This document shows, one piece after another, positions 10,201 to 18,953 of a stretch of DNA of 64,000 nt (positions within the stretch are counted from its first letter, which is position 1; each line of letters opens with the position of its first letter). The stretch is from assembly GCF_002797735.1 (NCBI RefSeq), contig NZ_PGFG01000001.1:2584001-2648000 (forward strand). The letters run 5' to 3'. The notes below the pieces were generated by a model that was not told where the DNA came from, did not search any database, and saw nothing but the letters and a program-made list of their open reading frames with translations. Both the position numbers and the translations under genes were made by a program. The DNA is from Thermoflavifilum aggregans. Lineage in GTDB: Bacteria > Bacteroidota > Bacteroidia > Chitinophagales > Chitinophagaceae.

Positions 10201-13200
10201 TTTCAGGCTGGTGGCGGAGCTGGTATGCAAGTGCTATGGGGGCCTTCAAACAACCGTGTTCCCATACCCGACAGTATGTTTGCCAATCCCAACATGTATG
10301 CAACTACTTTATCTGCTCCCGCCATTCCCGTTAAACCTACTCAGGTAACAGCTACCGCCAATAATCCCAACCAGGTTACCCTGAGCTGGCAGGCTGGCGC
10401 AGGCAGCACGCGCTTCCGCATTTACAGGGCTACAGGCGATACGATCCATTTCCAACTACTAGCCTTTGTGAATGGGAACGGTCAGGCCCAATCCTATCAA
10501 TTCATAGATTCAGGTCTGTATGCGAACACCTTATATACTTATCGCATTGCAGCTGAAAATATCCTTGGTCAGGATAGCGGATACAGCAACTGGGATACAG
10601 CAGTTACAGGCAATCATGCACCTCAAATCCTGCAACCGGCAACTTCAAATCAATACCAACTTATTAATCCCAATACTGTTTCACAGATACCGGTGAAAGC
10701 AACGGATGCAGATGGGGATCCACTTACATTGGGTGTGCTGAACCTGCCATCTTTCGGTAGTTTTCAGGATAATGGCGATGGTACAGGTGTAATTACGTTT
10801 ACAAATCCAACGATGAATCAACGTGGACCTTATCCGGGAATTAAAGTTACCGTACATGATAATCATGGTGGAACGGATACGTCAACATTTAATCTGGCAG
10901 TAAACGATATTTATGCGGCTACACCGGTAATTCAGAATCAGATTACTATGAACGTAGCCACCACGCTGGATGATACCTTGAATGCCAATATCCCCACACC
11001 ACGCGACTATGTGTATTTTTCAGTTAGTCCTATGCTGCCCTTCATGAAGCTGGATACGCTGAATGGCAGGCAGGCTGTATTGCATCTGAAGCCTGGATAT
11101 GGTGATGCAGGGAATTATACCATTAGTGTAACCGTAACGGATAAATATGGCTTGCAGAGTTCCGGATTCTTTAACCTGAATGTGAACTATGTAAATCCCA
11201 ATAAGAATTATTACCTGAATTTCAGCTATCAAACGCTTGCTCCTTCACCCTGGAACAACATCACAAGTCCGCAAATTTCAAACATAATGGATGATCAGGG
11301 AAACACGTCTTCTATTGGTTTTCATCTGAATCCGGCTGTGTGGAATGCTTATAATGGAGGTGCAACTACAGGCAACAATTCAGGAGTTTATCCGGATAAT
11401 GTCATGAGAGAATATTATTATTTCGGCATATTCGGAGCACCGGATTCTGTGGAAGGTGTATTTACAGGCCTTGATACAACTCAGAGTTATAATCTTACCT
11501 TTTTTGCAAGCAGTATATGGAATGGTGTAAGTGATAACGGACATACCGTATTTAGAGTGGGCAATAAACTGGATTCCATTTATGTACAGAACAATACCAG
11601 CAGAACTATTACCTTCCAGAATCTGATTCCACAAAATGATGGTACCCTTCACTTCATGATGAAAAAAGGATCAGATGCGCCTGTTGGCTATATCAATGCA
11701 GTGGTTTTATCATCCATTTACGATAATGGATTGCCACCACTCACTCCGTATAATCTGTCTGTCAGAAGCGGTAATAATGCCAACATCCTGAACTGGCAAA
11801 CCAATGCATTCAATACAGCCAAAGGATTTGAGGTTTATCGGAAAGGACCTGCTGATACAGGATTTATTCTCCTGAATCCCAATCCGACAAACGGTGGAGA
11901 CACCACATTTACCGATTCCAATATCCATGGCAATTCCACCTATGCTTATACCATCCGTGCCGTGAATCAACATGGATATTCTGGATTTTCTGATACTGTT
12001 TCTATTACGACTGCCGCTATCAATCCAATTATAAATGGAATTCCGAATAATCTTGTTCTCGCCTATGGTTCATCTGATACCGTGAACTTTACAGGAACGG
12101 CAGACAATATTGACAGCATTAAATTTACCGGAGTAGGTTTACCTGCATTTGTTACACTAATTGATTCCGGTAATAATAAAGGGACGCTTATTATTGCCCC
12201 ATCTTCTCAGGATTATATAGGAAGTTATTCGTTTACCATTGCAGCAACTACCAATCATGGCGGGAAATCATCAACGGTTATCAACGTGCAGGTAAATAAC
12301 AAGTATTTCCGCACCATACTTGTAAATGTTACAAATGCATATAGCCTGGCACCTTCACCATGGAATAACCTGGCAAACTGGGCTTTTGGAAATACAACAA
12401 TTCCGCTTGTTGATAACACCAACAATCCAACCGGTTATTCACTGACCAATGTGGAAACATGGAGTGGATCTGCCGGATATGGAAATATTACCTATAATAA
12501 TTCCGGAATTTTCCCTGACGCTGTGATCCAGTATTTTTATGTACAAACAGATACCAGTACACGTCATTTGATGTTTTCAAACTTAAATCGCGGAAAAAGG
12601 TATAACTTCATATTCTTCAACAGTTCGTTGTATAATACCGGAAGTACTGCCGCAGATTATACTACCACATTCAGAATCGGGAATCAGATTGATAGCCTTA
12701 ATGCTTACCGCAACAGATCGGCGACAGTTCAATTGAATGGTATTCAACCTGATCAGAACGGAAATATCACGGTTAGCATCAGAGCAGGAGCAAATTCTAC
12801 TAATTCAATATTAAATGCTATCGTTGTTGAAGAATATGACAGTAGCTCCCAGGTTATTATTCCACCTACTGATCTTACAGCAAGTATTAATCCATCTAAT
12901 GCAAAACAGGTTGTCCTAAAATGGAAAGATCAGGCATGGAATGAAAGCGGTTATACCGTATGGCGCTCTCTCAGTAAGAACGGAACATATTCCCAGATTG
13001 CAAGCCTACCAGCCAATTCAAAAACTTATATTGACAGTCTGGTAGCAGGAGATACGCGGTATTTTTATAAAATACGAGCCTACAACAGCAATGGAGTATC
13101 AGATTTCAGTAATATTGCAAGTGTAACCACACCATCCTATGCTATTTTCCTGAATTTCAATGCAAGAGAGGCTGGTGCGGGTAGCCCATGGAATAATACC

Positions 13201-14022
13201 AATCGTTTCCCGAACAACGGAGATGTCTATACTGGGCTAAAAGATGCAAACGGAAATCTATCCAATTTAATCTTAACTATTCCACAAAACTTTGAAAGTG
13301 AAAATAATGTTGGGGTAGTTACCGGAAACAATTCAGGAATTTTCCCCGATCAGGTTATGCTGGGAGAATACTATCTCGATAATGGATTGGATACTGTTGT
13401 CATGGTATTGAGCAATCTGAATGTTTCGATGAAATACAACATTGTGTTCTTCGGAAGCCTGGCTGGATTTGGATGGAACAGCATCAGCATGTTCTTCATA
13501 AATGATAAAATGGCTACCCTTAGTGTGGCTTACAATTCAACCCAGACAGCAGAAATAGATAATATTTCTCCCGACCAGAACGGAAAAATAACCATTAAGA
13601 TTATCAATGCCTATGGTACACAATTTGCGATACTGGGTGCGATGGTTATTCAGGCTTATGATGATTATGATGACAATGGTCAGCTGAAGGCTACCCAACC
13701 TGGCAGTCCGTATATGTATCTTAAAATGTCGAATTCGATCCTGAATATAGATCAACATGATGCCATAGCCTATCCCAATCCTTTCCATAATGTGATCCAT
13801 GTGGGCATTCCTGTTCAGAAAACGGGAGAAGATTACCAGATTCGTCTTATGGATGTGAACGGTCAGATAATCTATACAAGGCAACTGGGAACACTTCCCT
13901 CAGGATGGAATGATCTTCGCCTGGATCTGTCCCGGCAGCAATTGTCGGATGGTATGTATTTGCTCAATATTCAGTCAGGCTCCGGTCAACATAACCAAAC
14001 CCTGAAACTCATCCGGAGATAA
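7237..14022 (+). CDS. Giant secreted esterase-like protein with FN3, PA14 and triplicated beta modules, T9SS-sorted
   Basis: A 2,261-residue exported protein. A signal peptide (residues 1-24, ending LYAQ) is followed by an alpha/beta-hydrolase domain resembling feruloyl esterase/PHB depolymerase (about 60-275). It has the oxyanion loop HGLGERG, nucleophile Ser175 in GLSAGG, likely Asp225 (GGLDG) and His257 (NAGHG). After it come FN3 domains near 449-540, 548-633, 787-870 and 1031-1127, PA14 domains near 635-770 and 871-1020, and cadherin-like domains near 1128-1320. Three copies of an unnamed module (about 165 residues) start near 1324, 1689 and 1969, sharing a SPWNN motif and NNSG(I/V)(F/Y)PD. 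A T9SS type-A sorting domain (from about 2178, YPNPF...) closes it. It probably acts on or binds extracellular polysaccharide. A strong terminator follows. Confidence 0.88.
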   Translation: MKKFYLSFILILSIGVGHSQLYAQVLNPNDPVVTYDSNHPPTLPPWDSIGKWVRTVDMNWNTTQYKCYIYRNMAFRLLFPKTWTDTSTKKYPIVIFLHGLGERGPIYDNELQLKWEGQTFLNAVNNGQFDGFVLYPQSTNGFWGEPLFSNLINIINYMSVNTKLDLNRVYISGLSAGGSGDWAFLTSYPTYFACAEIISAAYTGLANYIDTLKYIPIWLSQGGLDGNPSPSTSQYIVNLLQQAGAPITYTVYPNAGHGVWDLHYAEPDAFPYYNRANKTNPVVFYGQTLFCPEDTNNIHVTLGISPGFNGYQWRKNGVLLPDTTNSIVVTSLGTYDARIKRGNTWSYWSATPVVIGVKPPTQTPNIQVAPHMSTVIPAPDRNTSVTLTLPSGYVSYTWKKYGTDSVVSTQQNFTTSTPGKYVALVMEAGGCSSLPSAPFTVINANGPNPPDPASNPIAIALSQTKVQLSWSQKPNPVNNETGFEIYRSLQKDTGYQLIAINPADSTVFIDSTVNPNTTYYYRIRAIDSTAASATTAPVSVTTLSDNIPPTPPTLQLVNVSPNSISIKWSGASDNVGVVKYWIYINSMKSYVTTDTSFILTNLQHDSTYSIQVKALDAAGNVSNPSNQITAIPRYAGLSYNFYTYTGNWNNLPNLNNLTPVFSGTSNNFSLSPATQSTYFAFAWNGYIHIPYSGTYTFYTNSDDGSQLFINNTLVVNNDGLHSATEKSGTYSFTQPGWYPITVWYYQQTGGFSLTVSWAKSSGTGSFAKSAIPDSAFAETVSPSGALPTAPSNIKATALSYNKIQLQWQDNSNNETGFEIYRATSLGGPYMIVNTTPANTTQFIDSSLKPATTYYYKVQAINKNGASGFNLADLSGLQYKYYTTTSAWSNLPNFDSLKPLSTGTVTNVTLSPATQSTNYGFMWTGYIRIPATGSYTFWTYSDDGSKLYIDTPYRYNATALVNNDGLHGMTYKSGTVNLTAGRHLITITYFQAGGGAGMQVLWGPSNNRVPIPDSMFANPNMYATTLSAPAIPVKPTQVTATANNPNQVTLSWQAGAGSTRFRIYRATGDTIHFQLLAFVNGNGQAQSYQFIDSGLYANTLYTYRIAAENILGQDSGYSNWDTAVTGNHAPQILQPATSNQYQLINPNTVSQIPVKATDADGDPLTLGVLNLPSFGSFQDNGDGTGVITFTNPTMNQRGPYPGIKVTVHDNHGGTDTSTFNLAVNDIYAATPVIQNQITMNVATTLDDTLNANIPTPRDYVYFSVSPMLPFMKLDTLNGRQAVLHLKPGYGDAGNYTISVTVTDKYGLQSSGFFNLNVNYVNPNKNYYLNFSYQTLAPSPWNNITSPQISNIMDDQGNTSSIGFHLNPAVWNAYNGGATTGNNSGVYPDNVMREYYYFGIFGAPDSVEGVFTGLDTTQSYNLTFFASSIWNGVSDNGHTVFRVGNKLDSIYVQNNTSRTITFQNLIPQNDGTLHFMMKKGSDAPVGYINAVVLSSIYDNGLPPLTPYNLSVRSGNNANILNWQTNAFNTAKGFEVYRKGPADTGFILLNPNPTNGGDTTFTDSNIHGNSTYAYTIRAVNQHGYSGFSDTVSITTAAINPIINGIPNNLVLAYGSSDTVNFTGTADNIDSIKFTGVGLPAFVTLIDSGNNKGTLIIAPSSQDYIGSYSFTIAATTNHGGKSSTVINVQVNNKYFRTILVNVTNAYSLAPSPWNNLANWAFGNTTIPLVDNTNNPTGYSLTNVETWSGSAGYGNITYNNSGIFPDAVIQYFYVQTDTSTRHLMFSNLNRGKRYNFIFFNSSLYNTGSTAADYTTTFRIGNQIDSLNAYRNRSATVQLNGIQPDQNGNITVSIRAGANSTNSILNAIVVEEYDSSSQVIIPPTDLTASINPSNAKQVVLKWKDQAWNESGYTVWRSLSKNGTYSQIASLPANSKTYIDSLVAGDTRYFYKIRAYNSNGVSDFSNIASVTTPSYAIFLNFNAREAGAGSPWNNTNRFPNNGDVYTGLKDANGNLSNLILTIPQNFESENNVGVVTGNNSGIFPDQVMLGEYYLDNGLDTVVMVLSNLNVSMKYNIVFFGSLAGFGWNSISMFFINDKMATLSVAYNSTQTAEIDNISPDQNGKITIKIINAYGTQFAILGAMVIQAYDDYDDNGQLKATQPGSPYMYLKMSNSILNIDQHDAIAYPNPFHNVIHVGIPVQKTGEDYQIRLMDVNGQIIYTRQLGTLPSGWNDLRLDLSRQQLSDGMYLLNIQSGSGQHNQTLKLIRR

Positions 14023-14034
14023 ACTGAAAACCAA

Positions 14035-14072
14035 AAATCCGGTCCTCCTCCCGGAGGACTGGATTTTTTATT
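14035..14072 (+). terminator. Rho-independent terminator after the giant esterase gene
   Basis: A 14-bp stem with one G-U pair, AAATCCGGTCCTCC against GGAGGACTGGATTT, with a TCCC loop and a following T-run. It begins 12 nt after the stop codon at 14022 and 27 nt before the next gene, separating the esterase gene from the Wzc-like operon or attenuating read-through into it. Confidence 0.85.
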
Positions 14073-14098
14073 ATCTTACACAACAAAGAAATCCTGTT

Positions 14099-16264
14099 AT
14101 GGATATCGTGTATTTCATTCGGGCCGTATGGAAACGCAAATGGCTGATTATCACCATATTCCTGATTACTCTGATTGCGGCCTATTTCTTTACACTACAT
14201 GAAAAAAAGAAATATTTCTCCAAGGCAGAAATCGCTACCGGATTTACCATGAACGATCAGGTAAGGCTGGGTAACGATCAGGGATTCGATATTTATACCA
14301 TTAATCTGAAATTCGACAATATCGTAAAAACCTTCACATCTCCTCAGGTGATCAGCCTGCTTTCCTACAGCTTGATCCTTCACGATCTCAATCCATCACA
14401 GACCCCCTTTCGAAATCCCGATGAGGCAGATCTTCAGCAGATATTCTCCCAAATTCCCAAAAATGAAGTCGTCAAAATCTTCTCCGAAAAGTTAGAGCAG
14501 ATGAAGATGCTTTCTTCATTCGATAGTACAGAAAGAAAGTTAATTGAATTATTGAAAATATATGGATATGATGAAGAATCATTGCTTGCAGATATTCAGG
14601 TATATCGTCTGGAACAAACTGATTATATTGATATTGACTGCACAACAGAGAATCCATTACTCTCTGCATATATCGTTAACACCCTTTGCAAGGAATTCAA
14701 CAGATTTTATACCAGTTATCTGGTACAACGTTCAGCTGAAAACATTCAGTTGCTCGATACGATGATTGCACAAAAAAAGGCTTTCCTTGACTCCCAGCAA
14801 AACCGGCTTAACAATGTACTTCGAGGCGGAGATGCTGCCATTGCAGATGCAAACATTTCCCTGATTCAGGATTATCAAACCAAGCTTCAACAAAAACAAA
14901 GCGATCTGAACAATGCACAAATCGCACTAAAAGAAGTAGAAAAGCAAATTGCACAATATGACCAGTTGCAGAAAACCATTTTCGAAAATAACACATCCAT
15001 TATTCAGTTAAATAGACAAATCAGTGACCTACAGGCTCAGTATGACAATAGTCCATCACCTGATCTCGCTAACAAAATTGCATCTTTGCGCAGACAACTA
15101 CAGGATAAATTATCGGAAAACGCACAAAACTCTCTAAGTGATTTGCCACCAAAAGCCACCTTGATTCAGAAACAATCAGATCTTCAGGTAGAAATCCAAT
15201 CAGACCAGTCCGATATCCAGAATCTGCAGAATTCAATACGTACTCTATCAGCAAACATTCGTTCATCAGCAAGTAAAAGTGTAATTATAGATGCACTCCA
15301 GAAAGAAGTAGATCGTGCCCGTGCTGATTATTTAAATGCACAGGAGAAATACAACAATATCATCAATCAGGGTGCACAGGATGCGGGTTTTAAACAAATT
15401 CTGATCGGACAACCAGCAGTTAATCCCCTGCCTTCACACCGGATCATCATAATGGGATTATCGGGCATTACTGCAGTATGCCTGACCATTTTTATAATTG
15501 TATTCATTGAATATATTGACCTTTCTGTAAAAACACCATCTTTCTTTGTTAAGCAAACAGGTTTACCTATACTAAGCCCTGTTAATAAAGTGAACTTGAA
15601 AAAAAATAAGATATGGGAATTGCTATCCCAGGCCTCTCCGAAATCTGAAAAAAGGCAAAATACAATACGAGAGCTGATTCGGAAAGTAAGGCACCAAATT
15701 GAAAAATCAGGAAATCATATTATTTTATTCACCAGTACTGAACCTCAACAGGGAAAAACTACCTTAATCCAAGCTCTGGCATACAGTTTTAGCCTGAGCA
15801 AAAAGAAAGTGCTCATGATTGATACAAACTTCTGTAATAATGATCTGACAGTTTTAACAGGAGCAAGACCAACATTAGAAAGCTTTTCAACCAGAAACTA
15901 CAAAATCACATATGAAGAACTTGAAAGTCTGATCACACATACATCCATTCCATTGGTTGATGTGATTGGATGTGAAGGAGGTGATTATACACCCAAAGAA
16001 ATCTTACCTGAAGGAAATCTTCTTGAGCACTTAAAAGATTTACTGGATTGGTATGATTATATATTCCTGGAGGCTGCACCCATGAATGAATATACCGATA
16101 CCAAGGAGATGGTGGAATACGTAGATGGGATCATTGCTGTGTTCTCATCTGAAGCAGTAATAAAAGAAGATGACCATGAAGGCATCAACTACCTGAAAAG
16201 CTTAAACGGTAAATTCAACGGAGCTATTTTAAACAAGGTTGAGTTTGAGAATTTAGACCGCTAA
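14099..16264 (+). CDS. Wzc/GumC-like polysaccharide chain-length protein with degenerate BY-kinase domain
   Basis: A 721-residue polysaccharide co-polymerase. It has TM1 at about residues 14-32, a long periplasmic region rich in coiled coil (about 200-430), TM2 at about 449-470, then a cytoplasmic ATPase domain of the bacterial tyrosine-kinase type. Walker A is present (STEPQQGKTT, about 545-554). The Walker A' segment reads VLMIDTN instead of the usual DxDxR form, the Walker B segment is YIFLEAAP with Glu where Asp is normal, and the C-terminal tail (ending EFENLDR) lacks the tyrosine cluster. It may therefore bind ATP without being an autophosphorylating kinase. It heads a compact operon (1-nt gap to the next gene) of polymer assembly functions and probably controls polymer length or export. 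Confidence 0.87.
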   Translation: MDIVYFIRAVWKRKWLIITIFLITLIAAYFFTLHEKKKYFSKAEIATGFTMNDQVRLGNDQGFDIYTINLKFDNIVKTFTSPQVISLLSYSLILHDLNPSQTPFRNPDEADLQQIFSQIPKNEVVKIFSEKLEQMKMLSSFDSTERKLIELLKIYGYDEESLLADIQVYRLEQTDYIDIDCTTENPLLSAYIVNTLCKEFNRFYTSYLVQRSAENIQLLDTMIAQKKAFLDSQQNRLNNVLRGGDAAIADANISLIQDYQTKLQQKQSDLNNAQIALKEVEKQIAQYDQLQKTIFENNTSIIQLNRQISDLQAQYDNSPSPDLANKIASLRRQLQDKLSENAQNSLSDLPPKATLIQKQSDLQVEIQSDQSDIQNLQNSIRTLSANIRSSASKSVIIDALQKEVDRARADYLNAQEKYNNIINQGAQDAGFKQILIGQPAVNPLPSHRIIIMGLSGITAVCLTIFIIVFIEYIDLSVKTPSFFVKQTGLPILSPVNKVNLKKNKIWELLSQASPKSEKRQNTIRELIRKVRHQIEKSGNHIILFTSTEPQQGKTTLIQALAYSFSLSKKKVLMIDTNFCNNDLTVLTGARPTLESFSTRNYKITYEELESLITHTSIPLVDVIGCEGGDYTPKEILPEGNLLEHLKDLLDWYDYIFLEAAPMNEYTDTKEMVEYVDGIIAVFSSEAVIKEDDHEGINYLKSLNGKFNGAILNKVEFENLDR

Positions 16265-16265
16265 C

Positions 16266-17399
16266 ATGAAACTGAAAATTAAATACTGGATTGAATATTT
16301 TTTCAACATATCCCATGCAACAAAAAGCAGGCTTGCATGGGTTGATTATGCAAAAGGAATCGCACTAATTTTGGTAGCCTATCGCCATATCCTTATCGGA
16401 TTTGAAAGAGCCGGGCTACCTATACACATCGTACTGTTAAAGGCAAATGAAATGTTTTTCAGCTTCCGGATGCCATTATTCTTCATTTTATCCGGAATAT
16501 TCATCAGCAAAAGCCTTGAAAAAAGAGGATGGCTTAATCTGATAAAAACAAAATGGCAAACATTATTGTATCCCTACATTATCTGGTGTGTAATACAGAT
16601 CACATTTCAGATCCTGTTTTCCAAATATACCAATTCAGACCGAACCCTGCATGACTATACGTATATCCTCACAAACCCAGATGCGCTTGATCAGATGTGG
16701 TATCTGTTTGCACTTTTTAATGTATCCACGCTTTATATTATTTTGAAATCTCTATTAAAAATACCGTCTTTCGCACAACTGGCAGTGGGAATAATTTTTT
16801 ATTTTCTATCAACCATATACAACAGCGGACCCATAAGGGATCTTCTCTATTTTTATCCCTTTTTTGCCTTAGGTGATCTGGTTTCAGATTATTTGCTAAA
16901 TAAAAAGTTCTACCCTATTTATAGATCGTATGCTTTGTTTTTTAGCATTCTTCCTGCTTTCATAGTTTCACAATGGTATTTCTTGCAACACGAGAATATA
17001 GAATATACCCACATTTTTCAATTTGCCGGAGTAGCACTGATCGGATGTGCCTTTATGTTAAATATATGTTTTATTCTGGGAAAATATGATAAACTGAATT
17101 TTCTGAAGATAGTCGGGTATCACTCATTATATATATATATCCTGCATGTAGGGATAGCTTCATTATTAAGGGCCTTATTCGTGCATGGACTTGAAATCAA
17201 AAACACGAATTTTCTTCTTCCCGTTAACCTCACCCTTTCAATCACGCTTAGCATTATGTTATACAACCTTATTATCAGAAACGGAGGATGGTTTATATTT
17301 ATATTGGACAAAAAAAGGATAAACGATAGCATAAATCAGGAAAAAAAGCCTTTGGTGTTAGGAAATGAAAGCAAAGTAATAGTTTCACCATATAATTAA
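16266..17399 (+). CDS. Acyltransferase 3 family membrane protein
   Basis: A 377-residue polytopic protein. Near the N-terminus RLAWVDYAKGIALILVAYRH gives the Asp and His pattern of acyltransferase-3 proteins, followed by FSFRMPLFFILSGIFI and about ten hydrophobic helices. The KGIALILVAYRH form and MPLFFILSG are nearer to the WecH/fucose 4-O-acetylase-like subgroup than to OafA. It follows the Wzc-like gene after 1 nt and precedes a 33-residue membrane peptide after 1 nt, so it is co-transcribed. It probably acetylates or succinylates repeat-unit sugars. Base composition is clearly more AT-rich than in the flanking core genes. Confidence 0.88.
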   Translation: MKLKIKYWIEYFFNISHATKSRLAWVDYAKGIALILVAYRHILIGFERAGLPIHIVLLKANEMFFSFRMPLFFILSGIFISKSLEKRGWLNLIKTKWQTLLYPYIIWCVIQITFQILFSKYTNSDRTLHDYTYILTNPDALDQMWYLFALFNVSTLYIILKSLLKIPSFAQLAVGIIFYFLSTIYNSGPIRDLLYFYPFFALGDLVSDYLLNKKFYPIYRSYALFFSILPAFIVSQWYFLQHENIEYTHIFQFAGVALIGCAFMLNICFILGKYDKLNFLKIVGYHSLYIYILHVGIASLLRALFVHGLEIKNTNFLLPVNLTLSITLSIMLYNLIIRNGGWFIFILDKKRINDSINQEKKPLVLGNESKVIVSPYN

Positions 17400-17400
17400 A

Positions 17401-17502
17401 ATGAGCGAAAGGCATTCAAACGAAGAAATCCTGGAAATTATCATGACCATATTTATTATTATATGGATAATTATCATATTTCTTAAAATAGAATTCTTTT
17501 AA
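17401..17502 (+). CDS. 33-residue membrane peptide in the polysaccharide operon
   Basis: A tiny frame starting MSERHSNEEI encodes 33 residues: a charged head of about 12 residues, then one very hydrophobic isoleucine-rich helix (about 13-28) and a short KIEFF tail. It lies exactly between the acyltransferase stop (1-nt gap) and the polymerase start (8-nt gap), so it fits the operon's tight spacing like a gene rather than a spacer. The family is not recognised. By position it could be a small regulatory subunit of the acyltransferase or polymerase; this is inference only. Confidence 0.6.
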   Translation: MSERHSNEEILEIIMTIFIIIWIIIIFLKIEFF

Positions 17503-17510
17503 GTACCTGA

Positions 17511-18953
17511 ATGATATCAGCGAACAGAATATATCATAAAAAGTCATACACTGCGATTTTATTTCTGACACTACTTCTGGCAGTAGTACTGATCTCTTAT
17601 GCTTATTCGCTCTCCATGCAGGCAGGGGGAATATTATCTTTTACAATTGTTTCTCTTATAGTTCTGTTTACCAGCATAGCCTATCCAGCAATTGCTTATT
17701 ATTTATGTATAATATATGGATTTCTAATCTATTTTCTCATCAGGCTTCTAAATGTGAGTATACCAGTTAGTATAGGAGGAGAATTATTTACCGGGGCCAT
17801 ATTCCTAGGAATCGTTTTAAGGAAAATTATTCACCATGAACGTTTATGGCATCATATCCATAACATTTTAACCTATACTTATGTAATTATTTTAATTTAT
17901 TTTGGTTTGGAGGCATTTAACCCTAATGCCTATCCGCCAGTCGGATGGATGAAGATATACCCTGTCACAATGATGGGATTCTTATTTTATCTGATTTCAT
18001 TATACCTGTTTAAAACTGAAAGAGAAATTTATTTTTTCATCAAATTCTGGATTGCATTGGCTCTGCTGGTTGCGTTATATGGCTGTTACCAACAATGGAT
18101 GGGACTGCCACCATGGGAATACAGGCAATTAATGAAAAATCCACATACATTCGGAATATTTTTTCAGGGCGGATTTATCAGAAAATATTCTACTTTATCT
18201 GATCCGGCAGCATTTGGAGTATTTCTATCCGGAAGCATCGTTTTTTGCATCGGCCTTCTATTAATGAAACTCCCTGTAAAGAAATCCGCTTTACTCATTG
18301 TTGCAATTATCTTCATGCTGTTGGGCATGTCCTACTCAGGGACCCGTACAGCAACAGCCATCATACCATTTGGAATAATTTTTCTTGGTTTACTTACAAT
18401 TCAAAACAAAAAAACACTTCTCGTTGTGGGGGGAACATTGCTCATTGGAAGTATGCTGGTGCTATCACCCCTCCAAAATGGAGTACTTAACCGGGTAAGA
18501 AGTGCATTCCATCCCAGCCAGGATCCTTCCATGGTCGTAAGGGATCTAAATAGAAAATCAAAGCAATCCTATATGCATCATCATCCCATAGGAGGAGGAA
18601 TGAAGACAACCGGATTTGATGCACTGGAATTATACCCACATCATCCTCTTGCGGGATTTCCCCCCGATAGCGTATTTGTTCAGAACGCTCTTGAAATCGG
18701 ATGGATAGGTTTTATGATTCAGCTTATAACATACTTTATTATACTAAAATTTGCCATACATGAATATTATCATCAGAAATCACCAAAACAGAAATTTATT
18801 TTCGCCGGATTTGCAGCTGCTCTTTTTACGTGGTTTTTGTCAGATTATTCACAGGGGGCCGTCAGCAATTTCAGCATAAGTTTTATATATAATGGAATTC
18901 TTGCAGCTATGGTAAAGTTAAAGTATATTCAGTCAGAAAAAAATTACACATGA
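17511..18953 (+). CDS. Wzy/O-antigen ligase-like polysaccharide polymerase
   Basis: A 480-residue integral membrane protein with about 10-12 hydrophobic helices and a large loop (about residues 320-400) between late helices. SYSGTRTATAIIPFGIIFLG and the long loop containing HHHPIGGGMKTTGFD resemble the Wzy_C/O-antigen ligase family, which polymerises or transfers lipid-linked saccharides at the periplasmic face. The gene is in the middle of the polymer assembly operon, between the 33-residue peptide and the TolC-like gene, which it overlaps by 4 nt (ATGA). Whether it is a polymerase or a ligase cannot be decided; the presence of a Wzc-like protein favours polymerase. Confidence 0.82.
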   Translation: MISANRIYHKKSYTAILFLTLLLAVVLISYAYSLSMQAGGILSFTIVSLIVLFTSIAYPAIAYYLCIIYGFLIYFLIRLLNVSIPVSIGGELFTGAIFLGIVLRKIIHHERLWHHIHNILTYTYVIILIYFGLEAFNPNAYPPVGWMKIYPVTMMGFLFYLISLYLFKTEREIYFFIKFWIALALLVALYGCYQQWMGLPPWEYRQLMKNPHTFGIFFQGGFIRKYSTLSDPAAFGVFLSGSIVFCIGLLLMKLPVKKSALLIVAIIFMLLGMSYSGTRTATAIIPFGIIFLGLLTIQNKKTLLVVGGTLLIGSMLVLSPLQNGVLNRVRSAFHPSQDPSMVVRDLNRKSKQSYMHHHPIGGGMKTTGFDALELYPHHPLAGFPPDSVFVQNALEIGWIGFMIQLITYFIILKFAIHEYYHQKSPKQKFIFAGFAAALFTWFLSDYSQGAVSNFSISFIYNGILAAMVKLKYIQSEKNYT

